NCBI RefSeq assembly: GCF_029223865.1
Contig: NZ_CP119520.1
Span: 3,534,001 to 3,598,000, forward strand
Reading direction: 5' to 3'
Source of the DNA: Telluria mixta
GTDB taxonomy: Bacteria > Pseudomonadota > Gammaproteobacteria > Burkholderiales > Burkholderiaceae_D
DNA length: 64,000 nt
In this document: positions 48,618 to 57,408 of the stretch, piece by piece
Numbering within the stretch: position 1 is the stretch's first letter
How the letters are laid out: every line of letters begins with the position of its first letter
Notes under the pieces: generated by a model
Databases searched by the model: none
What the model was told of the DNA's origin: nothing
What the model saw: the letters and a program-made list of their open reading frames with translations, nothing else
Made by a program: the position numbers and the translations under genes

Positions 48618-49094
48618 ATGCGTACTTTTGACCTGTCCCCCCTGTATCGTTCCGCAATCGGCTTCGACCGCCTGGTGAACCTGCTCGAGCAACGCGCCGA
48701 AAGCGCGCCGAGCTACCCGCCGTACAACATCGAACTGGTGTCGGAAGACAAATACCGCATCGTGATGGCGCTCGCCGGTTTCACCCGCAACGAAATCGAG
48801 ATCACCTCCGAACGCGACACCCTGCTCGTGACCGGCCGCAAGCAAAAGGATGACGTGCAGCGCACCTTCCTGCACCGCGGTATCGCCCAGCGCGATTTCG
48901 AACAGCGCTTCCAGCTGGCCAACCACGTGAAGGTCGTCAGCGCCGGCTTCGACAACGGCATCCTGACCATCGAACTGGTGCGCGAAGTGCCCGAAGCATT
49001 CAAGCCGCGCAAGATCGCGATCGCTGATGCCAACGGCAACACCGACAACGTGCAAGTGCTGGAACAACCGGGCCAGCAACAGCACGCCGCGTAA
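48618..49094 (+). CDS. Small heat-shock protein, Hsp20/IbpA type
   Basis: The protein has 158 residues. The alpha-crystallin domain is plain: PPYNIELVSEDKYRIVMALA, FTRNEIEITSERDTLLVTGR and FLHRGIAQRDFEQRFQLANH, ending with GILTIELVREVPEAFKPRKI. It holds unfolded proteins for refolding by DnaK/ClpB. The ribosome site is GAGGA. A sigma32-like promoter is upstream and a strong terminator follows at 49112, so it is a one-gene unit. Confidence 0.93.
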   Translation: MRTFDLSPLYRSAIGFDRLVNLLEQRAESAPSYPPYNIELVSEDKYRIVMALAGFTRNEIEITSERDTLLVTGRKQKDDVQRTFLHRGIAQRDFEQRFQLANHVKVVSAGFDNGILTIELVREVPEAFKPRKIAIADANGNTDNVQVLEQPGQQQHAA

Positions 49095-49111
49095 TCGCGT
49101 CGTCCCCCTCG

Positions 49112-49139
49112 AAAAAAAGGCGCTTCGGCGCCTTTTTTC
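49112..49139 (+). terminator. Intrinsic terminator after hsp20
   Basis: AAAAAAAGGCGC-TTCG-GCGCCTTTTTT is a perfect hairpin with a UUCG loop and T tract, 18 bases after the stop. Confidence 0.95.
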
Positions 49140-49166
49140 TTTTCTGCTATAGTTGGCGCCGCAAGT

Positions 49167-49182
49167 TTGGCAACGTTTCCAA
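49167..49182. promoter_or_regulatory. LacI-family operator upstream of GH30
   Basis: TTGGCAACGTTTCCAA is a 16-bp palindrome with one mismatched pair and a central CG, the usual form for LacI/GalR operators. It lies 16 bp before the GH30 start. The frameshifted LacI-type gene 190 bp downstream of GH30 is the obvious source of its regulator. Confidence 0.75.
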
Positions 49183-49197
49183 TCCGAGGAGAGCCGC

Positions 49198-50598
49198 ATG
49201 CAGAAACCCCGTCTTATCCTGTCCGTACTGGCCGCGCTCGTCGCGCTGGTACCGGAGGTCCACGCCGCCACGGTCCAGGCCTGGATCACCACCGGCGACC
49301 AGTCGCAGCTACTGGCACGCGCCGCCGACGCACGCCTGGAGGCGTCCGCTGGCGCCGCGACGATCGTCGTCGACCCGTCCACGCGCTACCAGCAGATCGC
49401 AGGCTTCGGCGCCGCGATCACGGATGCTTCCGCGGACCTGATCCAGCACCTGGACCCGGCCCGGCGCGACGCGCTGCTGCGCCAGTTGTTCGGACGGGCA
49501 GGCGAGGGCATCGGCCTGTCGTTCACGCGCCTGACGATCGGCGCCTCCGACTTTTCGCGCACCCACTACAGCTTCGACGACATGCCGCCGGGGCAGTCCG
49601 ATCCGCAGCTGAAGCACTTCTCGATCGACGCGCAGAAAGGCACCGTGCTGCCGACGGTGAAGGCCGCGCTGGCCATCAATCCGCAGCTGAAAGTGATGGC
49701 GTCGCCGTGGAGCGCGCCGGGCTGGATGAAGACGAGCGACAGCCTCGTGAAAGGCACGCTGAAGCCCGAGGCGTTCGATGCGTTTGCGCGCTACCTGGGC
49801 CGCTATGTGGACGCGATGCGGGAGCAGGGCGTGACGATCTCCGCGCTCACCCTGCAGAACGAGCCGCACTTCGAGCCGGACAACTACCCCGGCATGCGCG
49901 TCGACCCCCACAAGCGCGCCGCGTTCATCCGCGACCATCTCGGGCCGCTGCTGGCGCGTTCGCACCCCGGCACCGCCATCTTCGACTGGGACCACAACTG
50001 GGACGAGCCGGAGTCCCCCGCAATCGTGCTGTCCGATCCGCGCGCGGCAAAGTACGTGAGCGGCATCGCGTGGCATTGCTACGGCGGCGACGTGCGCGCG
50101 CAGGGCCGGCTGCACGACCTGTTCCCGGCCAAGGACACGTGGTTCACGGAGTGTTCCGGCGGACGCTGGGCGCCGGACTGGTCGAAGAACCTGCAATATT
50201 TCGCGAAGACGCTCGTCATCGACACGACGCGCAACTGGGCGCGCGGCGTCCTGTTCTGGAACCTCGCGCTCGATGCCAACGACGGCCCGCACCTGGGCGG
50301 CTGCAAGGACTGCCGCGGCGTCGTGACCATCGATGCGGCCACCGGCGCCGTCACGCGCAACGTCGAGTATTACGCACTGGCCCACGCCAGCCGCTTCGTG
50401 CCGCCGGGCGCGCACCGCATCGCGACGACCGGGGAGAACAACGTCGCCTTCGTCAATCCCGACGGTTCGTACGCGCTGCTCGTGGCGAACGGCGACGCGC
50501 AGCCGCGCGCGTTCACGGTGCGCGTGGGGACGGAGGCGTTCCGCTACACGCTGCCGGCGGCCAGCGTCGCGACGTTCACGTGGCGGGCGGCGCCATGA
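49198..50598 (+). CDS. Secreted GH30 glycosidase (glucosylceramidase-like)
   Basis: The protein has 466 residues with a signal peptide (AALVALVPEVHAATV). The GH30 barrel shows QIAGFGAAITDASADL, MASPWSAPGWMKTSDSLVKG, the acid/base Glu222 in LTLQNEPHFEP, and the nucleophile Glu318 in WFTECSGG. A beta-sandwich closes the chain. This subfamily hydrolyses beta-glucosides or beta-1,6-glucans. The start follows GAGGAGAGCCGC. It is under the LacI-type operator at 49167. Confidence 0.93.
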   Translation: MQKPRLILSVLAALVALVPEVHAATVQAWITTGDQSQLLARAADARLEASAGAATIVVDPSTRYQQIAGFGAAITDASADLIQHLDPARRDALLRQLFGRAGEGIGLSFTRLTIGASDFSRTHYSFDDMPPGQSDPQLKHFSIDAQKGTVLPTVKAALAINPQLKVMASPWSAPGWMKTSDSLVKGTLKPEAFDAFARYLGRYVDAMREQGVTISALTLQNEPHFEPDNYPGMRVDPHKRAAFIRDHLGPLLARSHPGTAIFDWDHNWDEPESPAIVLSDPRAAKYVSGIAWHCYGGDVRAQGRLHDLFPAKDTWFTECSGGRWAPDWSKNLQYFAKTLVIDTTRNWARGVLFWNLALDANDGPHLGGCKDCRGVVTIDAATGAVTRNVEYYALAHASRFVPPGAHRIATTGENNVAFVNPDGSYALLVANGDAQPRAFTVRVGTEAFRYTLPAASVATFTWRAAP

Positions 50599-50622
50599 GG
50601 AGTCAGCAGAAGCGCTTCACGC

Positions 50623-50713
50623 AAAACCGTCGCCCCTGCGCAGGCAGGGGCCCAATTTGCACACGTATCGGCGACGCAAGCAACTTTGGTCCCCGCCTTC
50701 GCGGGGACGACGG
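50623..50713. repeat. Two-hairpin intergenic repeat (REP-like), copy 1
   Basis: GCCCCTGC-GCAG-GCAGGGGC (50632-50651) and GTCCCCGC-CTTC-GCGGGGAC (50689-50708) flank a spacer that starts CCAATTTGCAC. The same plan and spacer start occur at 58541-58631. It fills most of the gap between GH30 and the LacI-type gene. Confidence 0.8.
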
Positions 50714-50786
50714 GTTTATGCACGTAGCCAAGTGTCCAGGCTTGCAGTATGCTTGGGCCCAAAAACCAGACTAACCGGGGAGACAA

Positions 50787-51814
50787 GTGTCAACCATCAA
50801 GGACGTGGCCCGCATGGCTGGGGTCGGCCTGGGCACCGCATCGCGCGTCGTGCGCGGCAAGGGATCGGTGTCGCAGGCCAAGCTGGAACGCGTGCAGAAG
50901 GCCATCGCCGCACTGGGCTACCGGCCGTCGCACGCGGCGCGCTCCCTCCTGTACGGCACGTCGCGCATGATCGGCGTGTACATCCCCCTGTTGTCCGGCA
51001 CCTTCTACACGTCGATCCTGCAGATCATCGACACGGAACTGCGCGGCGCCGGCATGCACATGATGGTGGCGTTCGGCGTCAGCCGCGAGGACGAGCGGCG
51101 CCAGGCCATCGACGGTGTCAACTTCCTCATCGAGCGCGGGTGCGACGGCGTCGTCCTCTTCACGTCGCCGCTCACCGAGGACGACCTCGCCGCGCTGGGC
51201 TCCAAGCGCGAGCGCGTGGTCGCCCTGAACGACAGCTTCGACGGCATCCCCGGCCAGTGCTTCACGGTCGACCACAAGCTCGGGGGCGGCTGGCGGCGCG
51301 GGCGCTGCTCGATCATGCGCACCGCGAGATCGCCGTCATCGCCGGGCCAGGCACCGCCGCCGACAACGTCGACCGCATCGCCGGCTTCATGGACGAACTG
51401 GCCGGGGCGGGCATCGCCACCGGCGATATCTGGATCTCGGAGCGCGACTTTTCCTCGGCCGAGGGGCGCGCCGCCGCGATGGAACTGGTGGCGTCCGGGC
51501 GGCCCTTCACGGCGCTGTTCTGCGCCAACGACGAGATGGCGCTGGGCGCGCTGTCGTACTTCCACGAAGCGGGCATCCGCGTGCCGCAGGACGTGTCCGT
51601 GATCGGCTACGACGACGCGCCCGCCGCCGCATACTCGGCGCCGCGTCTGACGTCCGTGCACATCCCCTGGCGCGAGATGACGAAAAACGGCATCGCCGAG
51701 CTGCTCAACCTGTGCTACGGCTTCAACCGCCCCGTCACGCGCACCTTCCCCGTCAGCGTGAGCCTGCGCGCCTCCGTCGCGAAAGTGGCCAAGCGCCGCC
51801 GTTCCCAACCTTAA
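50787..51814 (+). pseudogene. LacI-family regulator with a frameshift
   Basis: The first part, from a GTG with GGGGAGA upstream, encodes an intact LacI head (STIKDVARMAGVGLGTASRV) and about 170 residues of effector domain. At the G run 51284-51288 one base appears to be missing: the protein runs into unrelated sequence and stops at 51602. The correct continuation (RLAARALLDHAHREIAVIAG through GYDDAPAAAYSAPRLTSVHI) is in the other frame to 51814. A six-G run would restore about 342 residues. It may be a real loss, phase variation or a sequencing error. It probably controls the GH30 gene through the operator at 49167. Confidence 0.85.
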
Positions 51815-51899
51815 GGGACGTCTAAGACTGCTGCGCCAATATACTCCCTACGAAAAGAGCAGTTTTCAGAACCACTTTTTCCAATCTGGGAGCACGTCA

Positions 51900-53426
51900 A
51901 TGCCTAACCAAGGTACCGTTACTGCCATCACCGCAAAACGTCTCACGCTGGCCCTGTGCGCGGCCGGTGTCATTGGCGGCGCGGTGGGCGCGATCGCAGT
52001 CGAACACAATAACGCCACGGCCGCCGCCGCTGCGGCAGCCACCGCTGCTGCTGCCACCCCGGCTCCCGTGGCGGCCACGCCGGCGCCAGTGACGGGCAAT
52101 CCGGCCGGCACGGCGCTGCCGGACTTTACCAGGATCGTCTCGCACAACGGCCCGGCCGTCGTGAACATCCGCGTCGTCGGTACGACGAAGGTGTCGCAGC
52201 GCCAGATGCCGCAGTTCGACGAGGACGATCCGTTCTTCGAATTCTTCCGCCGCTTTCAACCGCAGCAACCGCGCGGCGGCAACGGACGCGGGGAACTCGT
52301 TTACGGCGCCGGATCGGGCTTCATCGTCAGCCCGGACGGCGTCATCCTGACGAATGCGCACGTGGTGCGCGATGCCAGCGAAGTCACGGTCAAGATGCAG
52401 GACCGCCGCGAATACCGCGCGAAAGTCCTGGGCACCGATCCGAAGACCGACGTCGCCGTGCTGAAGATCGACGCGAAGAACCTGCCCGTCGTCCCGCTCG
52501 GGAACACGCGCAACCTGCAGGTCGGCGAATGGGTGCTGGCGATCGGTTCGCCGTTCGGCCTGGAGTCGACCGTGACGGCCGGCGTCGTGAGCGCGAAAGG
52601 CCGCACCATCGACAACAATGGCGTGCAGTTCATCCAGACGGACGTCGCGGTCAACCCGGGTAACTCGGGCGGCCCGCTGTTCAACACGCGCGGCGAGGTC
52701 GTCGGCATCAACTCGCAGATCTTCAGCCAGACGGGTGGCTACCAGGGCCTGTCGTTCGCGATCCCGATCGACGTCGCCGTGCGCATCAAGGACCAGATCG
52801 TCGCGACCGGCAAGGTGCACCATGCCAAGCTGGGCGTCGGCCTGCAGGATGTGGGCCAGAGCTTCGCCGACGCATTCAAGCTGGATTCGCCGGACGGCGC
52901 GCTCGTGTCGAACGTCGAACGCGGCGGCGCGGCCGACAAGGCCGGCCTGAAGTCGGGCGACGTGATCCGCAAGGTCAACGGCCAGCCCATCATCAGCGGC
53001 GGCGACCTGTCGGCGATGGTGTCGGTGGCCAAGCCGGGCGACAAGCTGGCGCTGGAAGTCTGGCGCGACGGCAAAGTCGTGCAACTGAACGCCACGCTGG
53101 GCAATGCGAACGACAAGCCGGATCCGTACGACCGCGACAACCTGGCCGGCAACGACGGCGGCGGCAAGCTGGGCCTGGCCCTGCGTCCGCTGGACCCGGT
53201 GGAGCGCCGCCAGGCAGGCCTGCCTTCCGGCCTCGTGATCGAGGATGCGGGCGGCGCGGCGCAGGCCGCGGGCGTGCAGCCGGGCGACCTGCTGCTGGCC
53301 GTGAACGGCAAGCCGGTGTCGTCGGTGGCGCAGGTGCGCGAGGTGGTCGGCAAGTCGTCGAAGTCCGTGGCCTTGCTGATCCAGCGTGGGGATGAGAAGA
53401 TCTTCATCCCTGTCCGAATCGGCTAA
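51900..53426 (+). CDS. DegP/HtrA-type periplasmic serine protease
   Basis: The protein has 508 residues. An N-terminal membrane anchor or signal (LTLALCAAGVIGGAVGAIAV) and an Ala/Pro linker lead to the protease domain. The triad is His154 (LTNAHVV), Asp184 (TDVAVLKI) and Ser256 (NPGNSGGPLF). Two PDZ domains follow (about 300-395 and 415-505). The protein degrades misfolded envelope proteins. It lies 51 bp upstream of a two-component system on the same strand and is probably controlled by it or co-transcribed. Confidence 0.93.
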   Translation: MPNQGTVTAITAKRLTLALCAAGVIGGAVGAIAVEHNNATAAAAAAATAAAATPAPVAATPAPVTGNPAGTALPDFTRIVSHNGPAVVNIRVVGTTKVSQRQMPQFDEDDPFFEFFRRFQPQQPRGGNGRGELVYGAGSGFIVSPDGVILTNAHVVRDASEVTVKMQDRREYRAKVLGTDPKTDVAVLKIDAKNLPVVPLGNTRNLQVGEWVLAIGSPFGLESTVTAGVVSAKGRTIDNNGVQFIQTDVAVNPGNSGGPLFNTRGEVVGINSQIFSQTGGYQGLSFAIPIDVAVRIKDQIVATGKVHHAKLGVGLQDVGQSFADAFKLDSPDGALVSNVERGGAADKAGLKSGDVIRKVNGQPIISGGDLSAMVSVAKPGDKLALEVWRDGKVVQLNATLGNANDKPDPYDRDNLAGNDGGGKLGLALRPLDPVERRQAGLPSGLVIEDAGGAAQAAGVQPGDLLLAVNGKPVSSVAQVREVVGKSSKSVALLIQRGDEKIFIPVRIG

Positions 53427-53477
53427 GAAGTCATCGTCGTGTTTGACCGGCAGGGTTTCTGAGAATCGGGGGATTGG

Positions 53478-54140
53478 ATGCGGCTGCTGCTGGTGGAAGA
53501 CGATACGATGATCGGCGAAGTAGTGCTCGACCTGCTGAGGGCCGAGCACTACGCCGTCGACTGGGTCAAGGATGGCGAGATGGCCGACACGGCCCTCATG
53601 CAGAACCAGAACTACGACCTCGTCGTGCTCGACCTGGGCCTGCCCCGCAAGGACGGGCTCGAGGTCTTGCGCGCGATGCGCGCCCGCAAGGACCGCACCC
53701 CGGTGCTGGTCGCCACGGCGCGCGACGCCGTCTCCCAGCGTATCGCCGGGCTCGACGCCGGCGCGGACGACTACGTCCTCAAACCCTACGATCTCGACGA
53801 ACTGCTGGCGCGCATCCGCGCGCTGCTGCGGCGTGCCGCCGGGCGCGCCGAGCCCATTTTCGAATACAAGAACATCGCCGTGAATCCCGCCACGCGCGAA
53901 GTGCTGGTCGACGGCCAGCCGGTCGTGCTGTCGGCGCGCGAATGGGCCGTGCTGGAAGCGCTCGTCGCGCGGCCCGGCGCCGTGCTGTCGCGTGCCCAGC
54001 TCGAGGAAAAGCTGTACAGCTGGCGCGACGAAGTGTCCAGCAATGCCGTCGAGGTCTATATCCACGGCCTGCGCAAGAAGCTGGGCAGCGACTTGATCCA
54101 GAACGTGCGCGGCGTGGGCTACATGGTCCCGAAGGTGTGA
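53478..54140 (+). CDS. OmpR-family response regulator (TctD/QseB type)
   Basis: The protein has 220 residues. The receiver has LLLVEDDTMIGEVVLDLLRA, the phospho-acceptor Asp52 (VVLDLGLP) and Lys102 (YVLKPYD). The C-terminal winged helix is typical (VVLSAREWAVLEALVARPGA, then SNAVEVYIHGLRKKLGSDLI). It should be phosphorylated by the kinase encoded 10 bp downstream and bind DNA. The target genes are unknown; htrA just upstream is a candidate. Confidence 0.93.
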   Translation: MRLLLVEDDTMIGEVVLDLLRAEHYAVDWVKDGEMADTALMQNQNYDLVVLDLGLPRKDGLEVLRAMRARKDRTPVLVATARDAVSQRIAGLDAGADDYVLKPYDLDELLARIRALLRRAAGRAEPIFEYKNIAVNPATREVLVDGQPVVLSAREWAVLEALVARPGAVLSRAQLEEKLYSWRDEVSSNAVEVYIHGLRKKLGSDLIQNVRGVGYMVPKV

Positions 54141-54150
54141 AGGCATCCTT

Positions 54151-55479
54151 ATGAAAGTCCGGGTCACGCATTCCCTGCGCGGGCGATTGCTGTGGTTCCT
54201 GCTGGCGGCGATCACCATCGCGGCCGTCGCGCAGGCTTCCATCGCGTATCGCACCGCCCTCAACGACGCCGACCAGATCTTCGACTACCACATGCAGCAG
54301 ATGGCGCTGTCGCTGCGTTCGCGCGTGCCGCTGACGAGCACCGAGGACGCCAACGCCGACACCCCGATCACCGGCAACGACGACCTCGTCGTGCAGGTCT
54401 GGTCGCCGGACGGCGTGCGCGTGTTCCGCAGCGCGTCGCACGCGCACCTGCCGCAGCGCGCCGTGCTGGGCTTTTCCAACGTGCGCGCGAACGGCACCAC
54501 GTACCGCATCTTCTCGATCCAGACCGATAACCAGACCGTGCAGGTCGCGCAGGACCTCGCCGTGCGGCGCAGCATGGCGAGCAATCTCGCGCTGCGCACG
54601 CTGGGCCCGATCGCCGTCATGATGCCGATCCTGATGCTGGTCGTGTGGTGGGTCGTCAGCGGCTCGCTGGAACCCGTCGCGCGCGTGCGCAAGCAGGTGG
54701 CGTCGCGCCAGGCGGACGACCTGTCCGCCGTGTCCGAAGCCGGTTTGCCGGACGAGGTGCGCCCGCTCGTGCAGGAATTGAATTTGCTGTTCGGCCGCGT
54801 GCGCACGGCATTCGACGCCCAGCAGCATTTCGTCGCCGACGCCGCGCACGAGCTGCGCACGCCGCTCGCCGCCCTGAAGCTGCAGGTGCAGAGCCTGGAG
54901 CGGTCGGACAGTCCGGACGCGAAGCGCGTTGCCGTCGCCCGCCTGACGGCCGGCATCGAACGTGCCACGCGCCTCGTCGAGCAACTGCTCGTGCTGGCGC
55001 GCCAGGAAGCGAGCGTCGCGGGCGGCGCGCCGCGCCAGCCGGTCGACATCGCCGGCGCGGCCAAGCGGGCCGTCGCGGAACTGGCGAGTGTCGCGGCCGC
55101 GAAGCAGATCGATATCGGCCTGCAGCGCGCGGACAGCGGCGAGGTGGACGGGCAGCCGGACGCATTGATGATCCTGCTCCGCAACCTCATCGACAATGCG
55201 ATCAAGTACACGCCGGAGGGCGGCACGGTCGACGTGTCGGTGGTGGCGGAAAACCGCGGCGTGACCGTGACCGTGGAAGACAGCGGCCCGGGCATCCCGC
55301 CGGCGGAACGCGAGCGCGTGTTCGACCGCTTTTATCGCGTGCCGGGCAGCGACGTGAAGGGCAGCGGGCTCGGTCTCGCCATCATCAAGTCGATCGCGGA
55401 GCGGCATGGGGCGTCCCTGGCGCTGGGCGAGTCGAAGCGCCTGGGCGGGCTGGAAGCCACCGTTACGTTCCCGGCGTGA
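54151..55479 (+). CDS. Sensor histidine kinase (TctE/QseC type)
   Basis: The protein has 442 residues. Two membrane helices (about 12-34 and 150-172) bound a periplasmic sensor of about 115 residues. A short HAMP-like linker and the phospho-acceptor His233 in FVADAAHELRTPLAALK follow. The ATPase has the N box LIDNAIKYTPEG and G boxes VEDSGPGIPP and GSGLGLAIIKSI. It pairs with the regulator before it. The signal is unknown. Its last 17 bp overlap the convergent glycosyltransferase gene. Confidence 0.93.
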   Translation: MKVRVTHSLRGRLLWFLLAAITIAAVAQASIAYRTALNDADQIFDYHMQQMALSLRSRVPLTSTEDANADTPITGNDDLVVQVWSPDGVRVFRSASHAHLPQRAVLGFSNVRANGTTYRIFSIQTDNQTVQVAQDLAVRRSMASNLALRTLGPIAVMMPILMLVVWWVVSGSLEPVARVRKQVASRQADDLSAVSEAGLPDEVRPLVQELNLLFGRVRTAFDAQQHFVADAAHELRTPLAALKLQVQSLERSDSPDAKRVAVARLTAGIERATRLVEQLLVLARQEASVAGGAPRQPVDIAGAAKRAVAELASVAAAKQIDIGLQRADSGEVDGQPDALMILLRNLIDNAIKYTPEGGTVDVSVVAENRGVTVTVEDSGPGIPPAERERVFDRFYRVPGSDVKGSGLGLAIIKSIAERHGASLALGESKRLGGLEATVTFPA

Positions 55480-57019
55480 CGGCCTCGTACAGCCGGATAT
55501 TCGCCCCGTTCCCTTCGATGGTTTTCACCAGCCGATAGCGGCTTCCCAGTTCGTTCATCACGATCCCGGCCGGATCGTACAGATTCGCCAGCCGCTCGAT
55601 CAGCCACACGCGCGGGTGCTCGGCCGTCAGCGCCCGGAGCCGCGCGACGTCCTCCGGCGCGATGTTCGGTGCGCCGGAATTGCCCGTGTACGTGCGCGGC
55701 AGGTGCAGCGCGGGGAAGGGGCCCGGCAGATAGGCGACGGCCGGCCCCGTCCTCATGTAATACGTGACGGGCATCTGCACCTCGTTCGGGAACGCGAGCA
55801 CGACGTCGCCCGGCCGGCTCTCGCGCGCTACCTGCGCCAGCATCCCGCGCCAGTCTTCCGTGTGCGAGCGATAAAAGCCCAGCACGGCATACGCGGACAA
55901 CGCCAGCACGACGGCGGTCGAGGGCAGGCGCCAGCGCGGCGGCAGGCGCACGACACCCAGCGCCAGCAACACCATCCCCAACGGCCCGAGCCACAGGAAC
56001 AATCGCGACAGGAAGACGGGTTTCACGAAATAGCTGTAGCCCGCAAGCGCGAGGATCGGCAGCACGAGTACGCACGCGAGCAGCCAGAAATGAGCACGTG
56101 CCCGCTGCCACAGCCAGGCAAACCCCAGCAGCACGAGCAGCGCGACGGGATAGTGCAGCACCTGCCCGCCACTGATGACGGTCCACGCCGCGGTGACGTT
56201 ACGGGGCGTAAAACGGATCCAGTACGACAGATGGGCCATCGCCGCGTTCTGCTTGATCAGCATCGGCACGAACGGTGACCACACGAGCAGCGCGCCGATG
56301 CCGGCCGCCGCCACGGCGAGGATCTGCGGGCGGCGCGGGCCGGGCGTCGCCATGAGCAGCGCGACCGACATCCCCGTCCATAAGCCCAGCGCGGCGAACA
56401 CGCCGGTGTTGTGCAGCCACATTGTGAGGCCCGCGCTGACGGCGAGGCCGGCGATCCACTGCCACCGCCGCGCGTCCGGGCGTACGAAGGACAGTACCAG
56501 CATGCCCGCAAAGAACACGGCCAGCGACCCCGCCAGTGCCTGGATCGCGTACGGCCTGGCCTGCTGCGCATACTGGATGCTGGCCGCGTTCACGGCGAGG
56601 AACAGGGCGGCCAGCAGCGCGACGCGCTCCGCCTTCGCGCCGAGCCGCGCCAACCGCGCGCCGGCGGGCAGCGCGAACACGGTGAGCACACTGGCGAGGA
56701 CGGACAGGCTGCGCATCTCCGCCTCGTGCGTGCCGAACAGCGCGGTCCAGCCCTTGAGCAGCGTGTAATAGAAGGGCGGATGCGTCTCGTACAGCGGCAC
56801 GCTCGTCCACAGCTCGCGCAGCGGGACGGCGGCGAACCACGCGCTGTACGTCTCGTCCAGCCACAGCGAGCGGCCGGCCAGCGTCGGCAGGCGCAGCAGC
56901 AGGGCGAGGCCAGTCACGAGCAGGGCCAGCGTCCAGAAGCGGGCCTGTGATGCATCGTGCTCGCGCGGGACGGTCGCCGAAATGGGATTCAACGGGCTTT
57001 GCTGGCTTGAAATGTCCAT
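55463..57019 (-). CDS. GT39/ArnT-like membrane glycosyltransferase
   Basis: The protein has 518 residues with about 11 membrane helices. The first periplasmic loop carries RSLWLDETYSAWFAAVPLRE, with the acidic DE pair typical of GT39/ArnT-like enzymes, and ETHPPFYYTLLKGW. Such enzymes take a sugar from a polyprenyl-phosphate carrier and add it to lipid A, a glycan or a protein on the outer face of the membrane. It overlaps gtrA by 31 bp, and with gtrB forms a three-gene unit that makes, flips and uses the lipid-linked sugar. Confidence 0.85.
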   Translation of the reverse strand: MDISSQQSPLNPISATVPREHDASQARFWTLALLVTGLALLLRLPTLAGRSLWLDETYSAWFAAVPLRELWTSVPLYETHPPFYYTLLKGWTALFGTHEAEMRSLSVLASVLTVFALPAGARLARLGAKAERVALLAALFLAVNAASIQYAQQARPYAIQALAGSLAVFFAGMLVLSFVRPDARRWQWIAGLAVSAGLTMWLHNTGVFAALGLWTGMSVALLMATPGPRRPQILAVAAAGIGALLVWSPFVPMLIKQNAAMAHLSYWIRFTPRNVTAAWTVISGGQVLHYPVALLVLLGFAWLWQRARAHFWLLACVLVLPILALAGYSYFVKPVFLSRLFLWLGPLGMVLLALGVVRLPPRWRLPSTAVVLALSAYAVLGFYRSHTEDWRGMLAQVARESRPGDVVLAFPNEVQMPVTYYMRTGPAVAYLPGPFPALHLPRTYTGNSGAPNIAPEDVARLRALTAEHPRVWLIERLANLYDPAGIVMNELGSRYRLVKTIEGNGANIRLYEAVTPGT

Positions 57020-57408
57020 AGCGAATTGACGACATAGGTGGCGCACAGCAGGGTGCCCGTCACGAGGACTTGGGCCAGGCGATAGTCGAGGCGCACGCCG
57101 TTCACGAGCACGGCCATCGCGGCACCGTTGAGGGCGGCGGCCACGCCGGCCGTCGCGAAAAAGCGCGCGGCCGTGCGCCAAGTAAGATGGGAATGCGGAT
57201 GGGAATGTGCATGGCCGCGGAACGTGACGACGGCATTCAGCACGAAGTTGATGACGGCGCCGACGAGCGCGCCGATGACGGACGCCGGCACGGGCGCCAG
57301 CACGCCGAGCGAGACGGCCGTGAGCAGGAAGGCGTAATGCCCGGCCGTGCCGGCGGCACCCACCGCCGCGTACATCAGGAAGCGGCCCACGCCGCCGCGT
57401 TCAGGCAT
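56989..57408 (-). CDS. GtrA-family membrane protein, likely flippase
   Basis: The protein has 139 residues and four membrane helices (FLMYAAVGAAGTAGHYAFLL and three more). It carries VINFVLNAVVTFRGHAH and YVVNSLWTFQ, which are GtrA signatures. A His-rich loop (HAHSHPHSH) lies between helices 2 and 3. GtrA is thought to flip polyprenyl-linked glucose. It overlaps both neighbours: gtrB by 8 bp and the GT39 gene by 31 bp. Confidence 0.9.
   Translation of the reverse strand: MPERGGVGRFLMYAAVGAAGTAGHYAFLLTAVSLGVLAPVPASVIGALVGAVINFVLNAVVTFRGHAHSHPHSHLTWRTAARFFATAGVAAALNGAAMAVLVNGVRLDYRLAQVLVTGTLLCATYVVNSLWTFQASKAR

Noticed and set aside
51897..54263. 788-residue open frame opposite htrA and the response regulator
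   Set aside because: It crosses two clear genes on the other strand and has no domain of its own.
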